From NCBI GenBank assembly GCA_030447245.1, contig JAUJPG010000001.1, forward strand, positions 208,338 to 272,337: a DNA stretch of 64,000 nt. Reading direction: 5' to 3'. Each line of letters begins with the position of its first letter. Position 1 is the stretch's first letter. The position numbers and the translations under genes were made by a program. Origin of the DNA: Chloroflexota bacterium. Its GTDB lineage: Bacteria > Chloroflexota > UBA6077 > JACCZL01. Positions 36,612-44,870 of the stretch are shown in pieces. The notes beneath the pieces are model-generated. The model searched no databases. It was given only the letters and a program-made list of their open reading frames with translations, and was not told the DNA's origin.

Positions 36612-36808
36612 AGCACCCGCAGTTTCGGCCGGCGTTCGGACCGTCGGGGAAGAGGCGGTCAGCGCGACCCCAGAGATCGTCACCCTGGGCGCCGGGCGCG
36701 CCGAGCCACAGGCGGCCGACGAAGGTCTGCACCACGGCTGACTCGTCCTGCCCGGTGTGCTCGACGACGAGCTGTGGGAGCAGGCGCGCCGCCCGTCAGC
36801 TCCCGCAC

Positions 36809-38587
36809 TTACTTGACGGTCACACTCTTGGCGAGGTTGCGCGGCTTGTCGGGGTCGTGACCGCGCAGCAGTGCCAGGTAGTAGCCGAGCAGCTGGGCGG
36901 GCACGGCCTGGGCGATCACAGTTGCCTCGCCGACGTCAGCGACCGGGATGTGGTGGTCGAACGCGGGATCGGGCTCGGGACTGACCCCGATGATCATGCC
37001 GCCCCGCGCCTTGATCTCCATCGCTCCAGACATGATGTCCGCATGCGTCTCATCATTCGGCGCCAGGACCAGACAGGGTGTGCCGGGCTCAATCAGGGCG
37101 ATCACCCCGTGCTTCAGCTCGCCGCCCGCAAAGCCCTCGGCGTGGACATAGGAGACCTCCTTGACCTTGAGCGCGGCCTCCAGCGCTAGCGGGTAGCTCG
37201 GTCCTCGGCCGATGACAAAAAGGTGCTCCTGGCAGTAGATCCGCTCGGCAATCTGGCGGATCAAGTCCCGCCGCCAGTCGGCCAGCAGCGCCTCGATCTC
37301 CGTCGCGGCGCGCTCCAGCAACGCTGTCGCCTCACCTATCCTGTCAACGAGCGCGTGGGCGGTCAGCAGGAGCATCGCGAGCATGGCCGTGAAGCTCTTG
37401 GTCGCCAGGACCGACCGCTCTGGACCCGCCCCCAGGAGTACCGTCTGGTCGGCGAGGCGATAAAGGCTCGAGCCTTCGACGTTTACCAGGGCGGCCAGCG
37501 TTGTCCCGCGCGCCTTGGCGGCGCGCATAGACTCCAGGATATCGATCGTCTCGCCGCTCTGGGAATGGGCGACAGCTAGTGCGCCGGGACCGAGAAATCT
37601 CTCCAGGTAGCCGAACTCCGAGCCATTCGCGAAGGACACACGCAGCCCGGCGACGCGGGCAAGCAAGTACTGGCCAACGAGCGCCGCGTGCGCAGCCGTC
37701 CCACACCCGACAAGGTGAGTCTCGCGTGCCTGGACGATCGCCCGTGCCAGGGAGTCGGCGTCGGGCGCTTTATCGCGGGCTATCTGCCGGACGACGGTCG
37801 GTTGCTCGTGAATCTCTTTGCTCAGGAAGTCAGGGAAGCCCCCAAGGTTGGCCGCTTCCGCCTGCCAGGCCACCTCCGTGATGACCGGCACGATCGTTTG
37901 ACCGGTCTGCACGTCATAGACTCGCATGCCATTGGGCGTCAGGAGTGCCGCCTGATTTTCGTCCAGGAATGTCATCTTGCGGGTGTGCTCGAGCAGGGCC
38001 GAGTAATCGGAGGCCAAGAGCGCGCCATCGTCTGTCCAACCCAGAGTGAGGGGCGATCCGCTCTTCGCGGCGGCCAGGTGCCCGCTGGTCACGTCCAGGA
38101 CGGCCACCGCGTTCAGGCCTTCGAGCTGGCGGAAGGCATCAATGAGCGCGCACACGAGCCGGTCAGGCCCGTCTTCCGTGCGAGCGAGCTCCTCCTCGAC
38201 CAGGTGCGCGATGGTCTCAGTATCGGTTTCCGAGCGAAACGTGTGGCCACGATCGGAGAGGGTGCGACGCAGCTCAGCGAAGTTGCTAACGATGCCGTTG
38301 TGGATGATCGCCAGACGGCCAGCGCAGTCCAGATGAGGGTGGGCATTCTCGTCGGTGACGCCACCGTGGGTCGCCCAGCGCGTGTGACCCAGGCCGATCC
38401 CGCTCGGCGGGAGCGTTGTCTGGGCGTCTCCGATCTTGCCGATCCGCTTCTCAAGCTGGACCTGGTCACACTGCTTCACGGCAATGCCCCAGGAATCGTA
38501 GCCGCGGTACTCGAGCTTCTTCAGTCCGTCGAGCACAAGCCACGGGGCGTCCTGGCGTGATCCCACATAGCCGAAGATGCCGCACAT
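36809..38587 (-). CDS. glmS: Glutamine-fructose-6-phosphate aminotransferase (isomerizing)
   Basis: The 592-residue enzyme makes glucosamine 6-phosphate, first step to UDP-GlcNAc. The N-terminal glutaminase starts MCGIFGYVGSR, with C2 the nucleophile, then LEYRGYDSWGI, GHTRWATHG and the glutamine-binding SETDTETIAHLVEEEL. Two SIS sugar-isomerase domains follow (HLVGCGTAAHAALVGQYLLARV, AVAHSQSGETIDILESMRAAKARG; FVIGRGPSYPLALEAALKVKEVSYVHAEGFAGGELKHG) and the canonical end KPRNLAKSVTVK. The family length is about 600. The ATG at 38587 is fixed by the need for an N-terminal Cys after Met, although no clear ribosome binding site is seen. Confidence 0.95.
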   Translation of the reverse strand: MCGIFGYVGSRQDAPWLVLDGLKKLEYRGYDSWGIAVKQCDQVQLEKRIGKIGDAQTTLPPSGIGLGHTRWATHGGVTDENAHPHLDCAGRLAIIHNGIVSNFAELRRTLSDRGHTFRSETDTETIAHLVEEELARTEDGPDRLVCALIDAFRQLEGLNAVAVLDVTSGHLAAAKSGSPLTLGWTDDGALLASDYSALLEHTRKMTFLDENQAALLTPNGMRVYDVQTGQTIVPVITEVAWQAEAANLGGFPDFLSKEIHEQPTVVRQIARDKAPDADSLARAIVQARETHLVGCGTAAHAALVGQYLLARVAGLRVSFANGSEFGYLERFLGPGALAVAHSQSGETIDILESMRAAKARGTTLAALVNVEGSSLYRLADQTVLLGAGPERSVLATKSFTAMLAMLLLTAHALVDRIGEATALLERAATEIEALLADWRRDLIRQIAERIYCQEHLFVIGRGPSYPLALEAALKVKEVSYVHAEGFAGGELKHGVIALIEPGTPCLVLAPNDETHADIMSGAMEIKARGGMIIGVSPEPDPAFDHHIPVADVGEATVIAQAVPAQLLGYYLALLRGHDPDKPRNLAKSVTVK

Positions 38588-38909
38588 CGGGACGGATGCT
38601 ACCAGTCCGGTCCTTCGGGGGCCAAGGTCGGGGTGCGACCGAGACGTCGGGATTGACACCGGGGCTCCGGGCGGTATAGCGTACGCTGGGGACCGGACGG
38701 CGGGCAGTCGCGCGGACCCGAACACTCGGGCGAACAGGTGTGCGTGGCGCCGCGATTGTGCATCTCGTGACAACCGTCCGTCTAGCTGGTCGATGATGGC
38801 ACGCGCGTTGGTCGGTCCAAATTGCGCCGAGCGCCCGCGGCAGCCAGCGGCCCTTGCCGCAGCTCGTGTCAACCGCCTGGAGAATGAGCGGCGTAGCACG
38901 AGCCAGGCG
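38588..38909. other. 322-base divergent region between glmS and the Memo-like gene
   Basis: Both genes should be transcribed outward from here. I see no convincing sigma70 promoter and no glmS ribozyme. A plus-strand open frame covers most of it but has no similarity upstream of the Memo domain. Confidence 0.4.
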
Positions 38910-39878
38910 TTGAGGTTCGATCAGTACCATCGAGCGTCAGCCCGGCGAGCCGCCTATGCTGGCGGGGCCTATCCCCGCGACCCGGAGTCGTTGCTCCGAT
39001 TTCTGGAAGCGTGCGCCACACGCCCCGGCGGACCTGGTGCGTGGCCGAGCGTCACGAATGCGCGCAGCCCGCGGGCGCTCATCGCACCGCACATCGATTT
39101 GCATCGCGGCGGACATTCCTATGCCTGGGCCTACGGCGCGCTGGCCCGCTGCGAGCCGGCCGAGCTCTACGTCCTGCTGGGTACCTCCCACCTGCCGATG
39201 CGCCATCCCTTCACCGCGACCGCCGAGTCGTACGACACTCCGCTCGGTCCCGTGCCGACCGACACCAGTTTCCTCGGTCGCCTGGCTGCGCGGACTCCCT
39301 ACGATCCCTGCGCCGACGAGTACGCTCATAAGATGGAGCACTCCCTCGAATTCCAGGCGGTCTGCCTACGCTATCTTGGCCATGCACCTACGGCGCCCAT
39401 CGTGCCAATTCTTTGCGCGCTGCCGTTGGACTTGCCGGCGCATGGGACGCCCGCTGATTCGCACTTGACGCGCGCTTTCCTCGAGGCTCTGCGGGAGACG
39501 ATCGTCGAGGATGGACGCCGGGTCTCCCTGATCGTCGGAGCGGACTTCGCGCACGTCGGTCCAGGGTTCGGGGATCGAGCGCCGATCGACCGAAAGCAAG
39601 CTCAGCGAGTCCAGGCTGGCGACGCCGAGATGCTGAATCTGGTCACGGCGGGCGATGCGCAGGGCTTTTATCGCCAGGTTGTAGAGGAGGCGCCCTGGGA
39701 CGGAATGGCAAGCGACGGAAGCGCGGTGGGCGGACCAAGGCGGATCTGCGGACTGGCACCAATGTACGCTGCACTTCGGCTCCTGGGGCCGAGCCGGGGA
39801 CGCGTGTTGCATTACGATCAATGGATCGACGGAGCGGGTGTCTGCGCGGTTAGCTTCGGTTGCGTGCTGTTCCCGTGA
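38910..39878 (+). CDS. MEMO1 family protein (AmmeMemoRadiSam protein B-like)
   Basis: The ~322-residue protein matches the Memo family, relatives of class III extradiol dioxygenases. Conserved parts: AYAGGAYPRDPESL, ALIAPHIDLHRGG (metal-ligand-like His), YVLLGTSHLPMRHPFTATAESYDTPLGPVPTD, DEYAHKMEHSLEFQAVCLRYL, and VGADFAHVGPGFGD. The expected HxD and SLE elements are all present. Bacterial Memo often accompanies AMMECR1 and a radical SAM enzyme; neither is visible here, so the role is open. I start at TTG 38910, a few residues before the domain; no ribosome binding site decides it. The next gene overlaps its stop as GTGA. Confidence 0.83.
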   Translation: MRFDQYHRASARRAAYAGGAYPRDPESLLRFLEACATRPGGPGAWPSVTNARSPRALIAPHIDLHRGGHSYAWAYGALARCEPAELYVLLGTSHLPMRHPFTATAESYDTPLGPVPTDTSFLGRLAARTPYDPCADEYAHKMEHSLEFQAVCLRYLGHAPTAPIVPILCALPLDLPAHGTPADSHLTRAFLEALRETIVEDGRRVSLIVGADFAHVGPGFGDRAPIDRKQAQRVQAGDAEMLNLVTAGDAQGFYRQVVEEAPWDGMASDGSAVGGPRRICGLAPMYAALRLLGPSRGRVLHYDQWIDGAGVCAVSFGCVLFP

Positions 39879-40288
39879 ATGATCCGGAGCTTGACGGACG
39901 CGAGTTGACCGACCGAGAGCTACTCGAAGTACAAACTCGCCGCAATCTCGACGGTATGGACCTCGAGCGGAACGGACGGCCCGATCTAGCCGCCGCGTTG
40001 TACCAACAGAACCTGGCTGAAGGATTCGAGGGTGACTTCCCGTACGGGCGACTGGTCGCGTGGTATGAGCGTACCGGGCGGTTGGACGAAGCCGAACGGG
40101 TCCTGAATCGCGCGATCGACGTGTTCAAGACCAGCAAGCGTCGAACCCCGGCCGATCGGAGGGCCACATTGCAGGCGTTCCGCGGCCGATTGCGGCTTGT
40201 GCAAAGGGCCGCGCGGGAGGCGGAGAAGACCGCCAGGCGCGGTAGGAAACGACTTCCATTGCACATCGCCAGTCCGCCGGCACCATGA
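39875..40288 (+). CDS. Small TPR-like helical protein
   Basis: A 137-residue, charged alpha-helical protein. The middle (NGRPDLAAALYQQNLAEGFEGDFPYGRLVAWYERTGRLDEAERVLNRAIDVF) reads as two tetratricopeptide-like helix pairs, usually a protein-binding surface. The C-terminal third is very basic (KRRTPADRRATLQAFRGRLRLVQRAAREAEKTARRGRKR), which may bind nucleic acid or be a helical tail. The GTG start overlaps the stop of the Memo gene by four bases, so they are translated together. No function is known. Confidence 0.7.
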   Translation: MNDPELDGRELTDRELLEVQTRRNLDGMDLERNGRPDLAAALYQQNLAEGFEGDFPYGRLVAWYERTGRLDEAERVLNRAIDVFKTSKRRTPADRRATLQAFRGRLRLVQRAAREAEKTARRGRKRLPLHIASPPAP

Positions 40289-40327
40289 CCGCTGCCCGGC
40301 GGCCGGCGCACCTCTGAGGAGTTCACA

Positions 40328-40618
40328 ATGTTCGTCGCCGTCAATAGCCTGCGAGTCCCGGCAGAGTACGCCGATCGTCTGGAGGGAGGCTTCCGCCAGG
40401 CCGGCGGGATGGACGACGTTGCTGGACTACTCTCGTTCGACCTGCTCCGTGCGGAGGGTGGCGGTGAGTATCTGGTCCTGACCCGCTGGCAAGACCGCGG
40501 ATCGTTCGAAGCGTGGCGCGAGGGGGATGCCTTCCAGCGGGCACACGCGGGCACCAACCCGAACAGTCCGGTGCAGTCGCGGCTCACGCTCTACGACATC
40601 GTGCTCTCTCGACCCTGA
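40328..40618 (+). CDS. IsdG/HmoA-type antibiotic-biosynthesis-monooxygenase-fold protein
   Basis: A 96-residue ABM-fold protein. The haem-degrading IsdG triad can be matched as N6 (FVAVNSLRV), W63 (SFEAWREGD) and H73 (FQRAHAG), with the same ten-residue W-to-H spacing as IsdG. FDLLRAEGGGEYLVLTRWQDR is the central beta strand region. It would open haem to release iron in the cytoplasm, but without biochemical support it may act on another substrate. GAGGAG lies six bases before the ATG. It sits two bases before the start of the nnrD-like gene. Confidence 0.82.
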   Translation: MFVAVNSLRVPAEYADRLEGGFRQAGGMDDVAGLLSFDLLRAEGGGEYLVLTRWQDRGSFEAWREGDAFQRAHAGTNPNSPVQSRLTLYDIVLSRP

Positions 40619-40620
40619 AC

Positions 40621-42219
40621 GTGTGCTCCTTCCCTCTCATCTCGGTTGCGCAAATGCGGGCGCTGGAAGCGGCTGCGATCGCATCTGGCACGCCGGAACG
40701 GGAGCTTCAGGAACGAGCCGGGCGTGCGGTCGCCGAAGTTCTGGCCTCGGAGCTGTCTACCCCGGGGGCAGTAATCTCCGTGCTCGCGGGACCCGGCAAG
40801 AACGGGCGGGACGCTGTCGTGGCTGCTCGGTACTTGCGCCAGGGCGGCCACCAGATCGAGTTGTTCCTGTCCGAGCGGCACGCTCTGGAGCCCGCCGAGA
40901 TTGACTCGCTCAGGTGCGCGGGAGTGAGCGTCGAACGACTCCCGACGCCGGCGGAGGCGATATCGGACGACCGGCTGACGCCGCTTGCCGGTGCGCTCGC
41001 GCGGGGCGACGTGGCGATCGACGGGCTACTCGGGGTGGGCGCACACGGGCCGCTCCGCGCGGACCTGGCGTCGGCCGTCCAGATACTGAATGCCACCCGC
41101 GCCAGACGACCCGGACTGTCCGTGCTCGCCGTCGACGTCCCGAGCGGGGTAGACGCAGACGATGGATCCGTGTCAGGCGACGCCGTACGCGCTGACCTGA
41201 CGGTCACCTTCGGAGCCGTGAAGACGGGCCTGCTCCGGTTCCCCGGAGCCGGCTATGTCGGGCGACTCGAACCCCGATCGATTGGATTGAACAACGGCCT
41301 CGCCCAAGGATGCGAGCCGCCGCCCAGGATCCTGGACCAGGCGACGGTCCGCCTGCTGCTACCAGCGCGGCCGCTCGATGCTCACAAGTATCGGCTCGGG
41401 CGCGTGCTCGTCGTGGCTGGATCAGACATGTACGTCGGCGCGGCTTGCCTCTGCGCGGCCGCCGCGGCGAGGAGTGGTTGCGGATTAGTGGCTGCCGCCT
41501 CGACGGCAGCCGTAAAACAAGCCCTCGCCGCCCACCTACCCGAGGTTACGTACCCGGTGTCGCCTTTTGAGGCAGGCGACGATCCGTACGGAGCGGCGGA
41601 CCGTGTGGCTGCGCTCATGCCCGACTATCAGGCGGCGGTCGTCGGACCGGGGCTCGGCCGATCCGCGGAAACCGCCAACTTCCTCCAGCGGCTGCTCACC
41701 GCGAATGCGGAGTTACCCAGGCCGACACCGCTGGTGATCGATGCCGACGCCTTGTCCCTTCTGGCGGACTGGGAAGCCTGGTGGGAGGCGATTGGACCCG
41801 GCCATGTGCTAACGCCGCACGCGGGCGAATTGGCCCGATTGGCCGGTGACGACTGGGGTCCGTTGGATGGACCGCCCTGGGAGCTTGCACGGGCATTCGC
41901 GCGTCGATGGGAGCAGGTCGTCGCGCTCAAGGGGCCCTTCACGAGCATCGCCAGCCCAAGTGGTGAAGCCTGGGTGTACCCACGTGCCAACCCCGCTCTG
42001 GCGAGCGCCGGTACCGGCGATGTACTCGCGGGATTGTGTGCCGGCTTATTGGCTCAGGGACTCCCGTCGATGCAGGCGACCAAGCTGGCGGTGACTACCC
42101 ACGCGCTGGCGGCCCGGCGGGTCACCGATGGGCGTGGCTGGAGGACCTTGCTGGCCTCCGATCTACTCGTGGAAATCCCGGCTGCGTTGGAGGCGATTGC
42201 AGGCCCCGATGGCCGCTAA
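40621..42219 (+). CDS. nnr: Bifunctional NAD(P)HX epimerase / ADP-dependent NAD(P)HX dehydratase
   Basis: The ~532-residue protein repairs hydrated NAD(P)H. Residues ~1-215 are the YjeF_N epimerase (LISVAQMRALEAAAI, GPGKNGRDAVVAARYL, AIDGLLGVGAHGPL, VDVPSGVDADDGSVSGDAVRADLTVTFG). Residues ~235-525 are the YjeF_C ribokinase-like dehydratase (AHKYRLGRVLVVAGSDMYVGAACL, VVGPGLGRSAET, VIDADALSLL, LTPHAGELARL, VALKGPFTSIASPSG, NPALASAGTGDVLAG). All conserved blocks are present. I chose GTG 40621, two bases after the preceding stop; ATG 40654 would cut into the domain. The next gene starts 141 bases downstream. Confidence 0.93.
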   Translation: MCSFPLISVAQMRALEAAAIASGTPERELQERAGRAVAEVLASELSTPGAVISVLAGPGKNGRDAVVAARYLRQGGHQIELFLSERHALEPAEIDSLRCAGVSVERLPTPAEAISDDRLTPLAGALARGDVAIDGLLGVGAHGPLRADLASAVQILNATRARRPGLSVLAVDVPSGVDADDGSVSGDAVRADLTVTFGAVKTGLLRFPGAGYVGRLEPRSIGLNNGLAQGCEPPPRILDQATVRLLLPARPLDAHKYRLGRVLVVAGSDMYVGAACLCAAAAARSGCGLVAAASTAAVKQALAAHLPEVTYPVSPFEAGDDPYGAADRVAALMPDYQAAVVGPGLGRSAETANFLQRLLTANAELPRPTPLVIDADALSLLADWEAWWEAIGPGHVLTPHAGELARLAGDDWGPLDGPPWELARAFARRWEQVVALKGPFTSIASPSGEAWVYPRANPALASAGTGDVLAGLCAGLLAQGLPSMQATKLAVTTHALAARRVTDGRGWRTLLASDLLVEIPAALEAIAGPDGR

Positions 42220-42360
42220 TCTGGCCGGGCGCGTTCAGAAGGCGCCGCATAATCGCTCCCAAAGGGTCGGAGGCGCGTTGACAGGGAGAAGGCAAACCCG
42301 TATACCGGGAGCCATCCGCGGGGGCGGCGTCGGCCGGACCGGGCGGCTCGGGGGGCGCGG

Positions 42361-43254
42361 ATGAAGGTGCGGTTCTGGGGGACCCGGGGCTCGATCCCGT
42401 CACCGGGCCCGCGCACGCTGCGCTACGGGGGCAATTGCGCCTGCGTCGAAGTCCGCACTGAGGCAGGCGAGTTGTTCGTGATCGACGCGGGCACCGGCAT
42501 CCGGGAGCTCGGGCTCGAGCTCGCTAAGCAGGCGCCGATCACCGCTCACATCCTACTGAGCCATACCCATTGGGATCATATTTCGGGGTTCCCGTTCTTT
42601 CCGCCGGCCTTTACCCGTGGGAACCAGCTGGTCGTCTACGGTGCGCGCAACCTCGACAAGCGATTGGAGGAGGTCCTCGCCGGTCAGATGGAGTACACGT
42701 ACTTTCCGGTCACATTGGGCAACCTCGCGGCCGACATCCAATACCGTGAGCTGCTCGAAGAGACGATTACCATTGGGACCGCGACGATCACCACCCAATA
42801 CCTCAATCACACCGCGATCTGTATGGGGTACCGAATCGAAGCCGATGGGCGCAGCGTTGCCTACGTGAGCGACCATGAGCCATTCGGCCTCGCACTTTTC
42901 GGGGCAGATCCCTCGCCCGAGCAGATTGGCCGAGGGCTGCGTGACGGCGTAGTGCATGCTGGTGATCAGCGTCTGATCGAGTGGGTCCGCGGTGCCGACC
43001 TGCTGATCCAGGATGCCCAGTACACCCCGGAGGAGTACCCGGAGAAGATCGGGTGGGGCCACGGCAGCGCCGACTACGTGACCGATGTCGCCCTGCTGGG
43101 CAGTGCTAAGCGCCTGGCGCTGTTCCATCATGACCCGATGCACGACGATGACTGCATCGATGGCCTGGTGGCGTTTTGTCGCGCGCGAGCCGCCGAGCAC
43201 GGATCCGCGCTTGACGTGTTCGCCGCGGCCGAAGGTCAGGAGGTCAAACTGTGA
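42361..43254 (+). CDS. Metallo-beta-lactamase-fold hydrolase
   Basis: A 297-residue MBL-fold protein that begins MKVRFWGTRGSIPSPGPRTLRYGGNCACVEV, as in the RNase Z/PhnP-like branch. The metal motif HTHWDH lies in ILLSHTHWDHISGFPFF, the later histidine in YLNHTAICMGYRIE, Asp in VAYVSDHEPF and the last His in KRLALFHHDPMHDD. Members with this RGSIP start include cyclic-nucleotide and phosphodiesterase types, and many sit beside response regulators, as here. The substrate is unknown. GGGGGG lies just before the ATG. A receiver-domain gene follows. Confidence 0.88.
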   Translation: MKVRFWGTRGSIPSPGPRTLRYGGNCACVEVRTEAGELFVIDAGTGIRELGLELAKQAPITAHILLSHTHWDHISGFPFFPPAFTRGNQLVVYGARNLDKRLEEVLAGQMEYTYFPVTLGNLAADIQYRELLEETITIGTATITTQYLNHTAICMGYRIEADGRSVAYVSDHEPFGLALFGADPSPEQIGRGLRDGVVHAGDQRLIEWVRGADLLIQDAQYTPEEYPEKIGWGHGSADYVTDVALLGSAKRLALFHHDPMHDDDCIDGLVAFCRARAAEHGSALDVFAAAEGQEVKL

Positions 43255-43462
43255 TCGTCGGGGTCCCAGTCGCCGCGGGCGATGGCCAGTGCTCGAGCAC
43301 TCTCACTAGAGGACACGACACGTTCGACACTACATGTGCCGCGGGAAGCTCGACGGCGGTCCTGGCACGCGGGCTGCGCTGCAGGCTAATCGGGCGATGC
43401 CGGAGCGCGCTCTTTGCCGCGTCGGTTCGACGCTCGAGCGTGGCGTGCGAGGGGGTGGGTGG

Positions 43463-43876
43463 ATGATCAAGCGGCCACAACTCCTGATCGCCGAGGACGA
43501 CGACGTGCTGGTGGAGACGATGCGGGAGGTTCTCGAGGAGGACTTCTCGGTGGAGACCGCCGCGGATGGATCCGAAGCGTTGGAGAAGGCGGCGGCGCGG
43601 TGCCCGGACATCATAGTCGTCGATGCCAGGATGCCCAAGGTCGACGGCTACCAGGCGTGCCAGGCCTTCCGCGCACAGCCCTCGATGGCAGAAATCCCGA
43701 TCATTATCATCACCGGCCGCACCGGCCAGGCCGCCGCGAATAGGGCCTTCGCCGCCGGAGCGACCGACTACCTCACCAAGCCGTTCAGCCTCTCGCAGCT
43801 GCGGGCGCGCGCGCAGACCTGGCTGATGCGCTGCCATGAGCTAAGCAAGCGCGGCGATCCTCCGGCCGAGTCTTGA
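43463..43876 (+). CDS. Single-domain response regulator (receiver)
   Basis: The 137-residue protein is a receiver domain with no output domain. The acidic pocket is E11-D12-D13, the phosphorylated Asp is D54 (VVDARMPKVDG), the switch Thr is in IIIITGRTGQ and the conserved Lys in YLTKPFSLSQL. It could relay phosphate or control a partner protein, perhaps the MBL-fold enzyme encoded just upstream. No histidine kinase is visible in the window. The ATG at 43463 has a GGGGGTGGGTGG stretch before it. The 208 bases between the two genes contain a short frame from GTG 43251 overlapping the upstream stop, which I do not consider proven. Confidence 0.88.
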   Translation: MIKRPQLLIAEDDDVLVETMREVLEEDFSVETAADGSEALEKAAARCPDIIVVDARMPKVDGYQACQAFRAQPSMAEIPIIIITGRTGQAAANRAFAAGATDYLTKPFSLSQLRARAQTWLMRCHELSKRGDPPAES

Positions 43877-43934
43877 ACCAACCATTGATCCTGACCCGCC
43901 CGATGTCGCCCATCCGGCATGTGTGGAGAGCATA

Positions 43935-44750
43935 ATGCGGTTTGCAGCCAATCTGTCACTGATGTTCGGCGAGTACGAGGTCATGGACCGCTTCAGGCAC
44001 GCCGCCGAGGCGGGGTTCCGCCATGTGGAGTTGCTGTTCCCATTCCACTACGACCTCGACCAGGTCGAGCGCGAGCTGCGAGCCCATCAGCTCGACATGG
44101 TCCTGTTCGATACCGACGCCGGTGACTTCGCGGGTGGGGAGCGCGGCTACCTCTGTGATCCACGCCAGAAGGAACGGTTTTATCGGAGCGTCCAGGACGC
44201 CATCCCGATTGCCCAGCGGCTCGGCACCAAGCTCCTGAACGCTCTGGCCGGGAAGGTCCCGCCGGGGGTGAGCTTCGAACAGGCGCGAGCCACGGTCGTC
44301 GAGAATCTGAAGCGCGCGGCGCCTTTGGTTGAAGATGCTGGGATCGTGCTGATGTCGGAGGGCCTGAACACCGTCCAGAATCCGGGCTACTTCCTGTCTA
44401 GCACCCGTGTGGGGGTCGAGATCGTCGAGGAGGTCAACAGCCCGGCGGTAAAGTACCAGTATGACGCCTATCACATGCAGATCATGGAAGGGAACCTGAT
44501 CGACACCATTCGACAGAACGTCGAGCACATCGGACACATCCAGATCGCCGACGTTCCAGGCCGGCATGAGCCGGGAACCGGGGAGATCAACTACCCGAAC
44601 GTACTCGCCGCCATCGACGCCTCGGGCTATGAGGGTTACGTCGGGCTCGAGTATGTTCCCGCGGACGCTACCGTCGCCGGACTGGATGCGTGGCTGCCGA
44701 GAGAACGTCGGGCGCACGGCTTCCCCGTCCTCGGAGACGTCGTGCCCTAG
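43935..44750 (+). CDS. hyi: Hydroxypyruvate isomerase-like sugar isomerase
   Basis: A 271-residue TIM-barrel protein of the xylose-isomerase-like (AP endonuclease 2) superfamily. It starts MRFAANLSLMFGEYEVMDRFRHAAEAGFRHVELLFPF, the exact beginning typical of Hyi. The metal ligands fit: E in LMSEGLNTVQNPGYFL, D in YQYDAYHMQIMEGNL, H and Q in HIGHIQIADVPGRHEPGTGEINY, and E in YVGLEYVP. It should interconvert hydroxypyruvate and tartronate semialdehyde or a related hydroxy-acid. GGAG is seven bases before the ATG at 43935. It is convergent with the LarA-like gene, 120 bases apart, and shares its small hydroxy-acid theme. Confidence 0.9.
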   Translation: MRFAANLSLMFGEYEVMDRFRHAAEAGFRHVELLFPFHYDLDQVERELRAHQLDMVLFDTDAGDFAGGERGYLCDPRQKERFYRSVQDAIPIAQRLGTKLLNALAGKVPPGVSFEQARATVVENLKRAAPLVEDAGIVLMSEGLNTVQNPGYFLSSTRVGVEIVEEVNSPAVKYQYDAYHMQIMEGNLIDTIRQNVEHIGHIQIADVPGRHEPGTGEINYPNVLAAIDASGYEGYVGLEYVPADATVAGLDAWLPRERRAHGFPVLGDVVP

Positions 44751-44870
44751 CGCCCGCTGCTCATGGCATATCGCGTGAGCAGGTCGCCTTCTTGAGAGTC
44801 TAAACTGATGCCACGCCGGGATCTACATGGTCCGAGAACGAAGGCACGTGGGTTTCACCTTGGCCTGGGT

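Noticed and set aside
38588-38910. Possible glmS ribozyme upstream of glmS
   Set aside because: None of the conserved core of the ribozyme could be recognised, and it is known mainly in Firmicutes.
43251-43466. 71-codon frame with GTG overlapping the stop of the MBL gene
   Set aside because: The overlap is suggestive, but the product has no similarity and a Cys/Arg/Ser-rich composition typical of chance frames.
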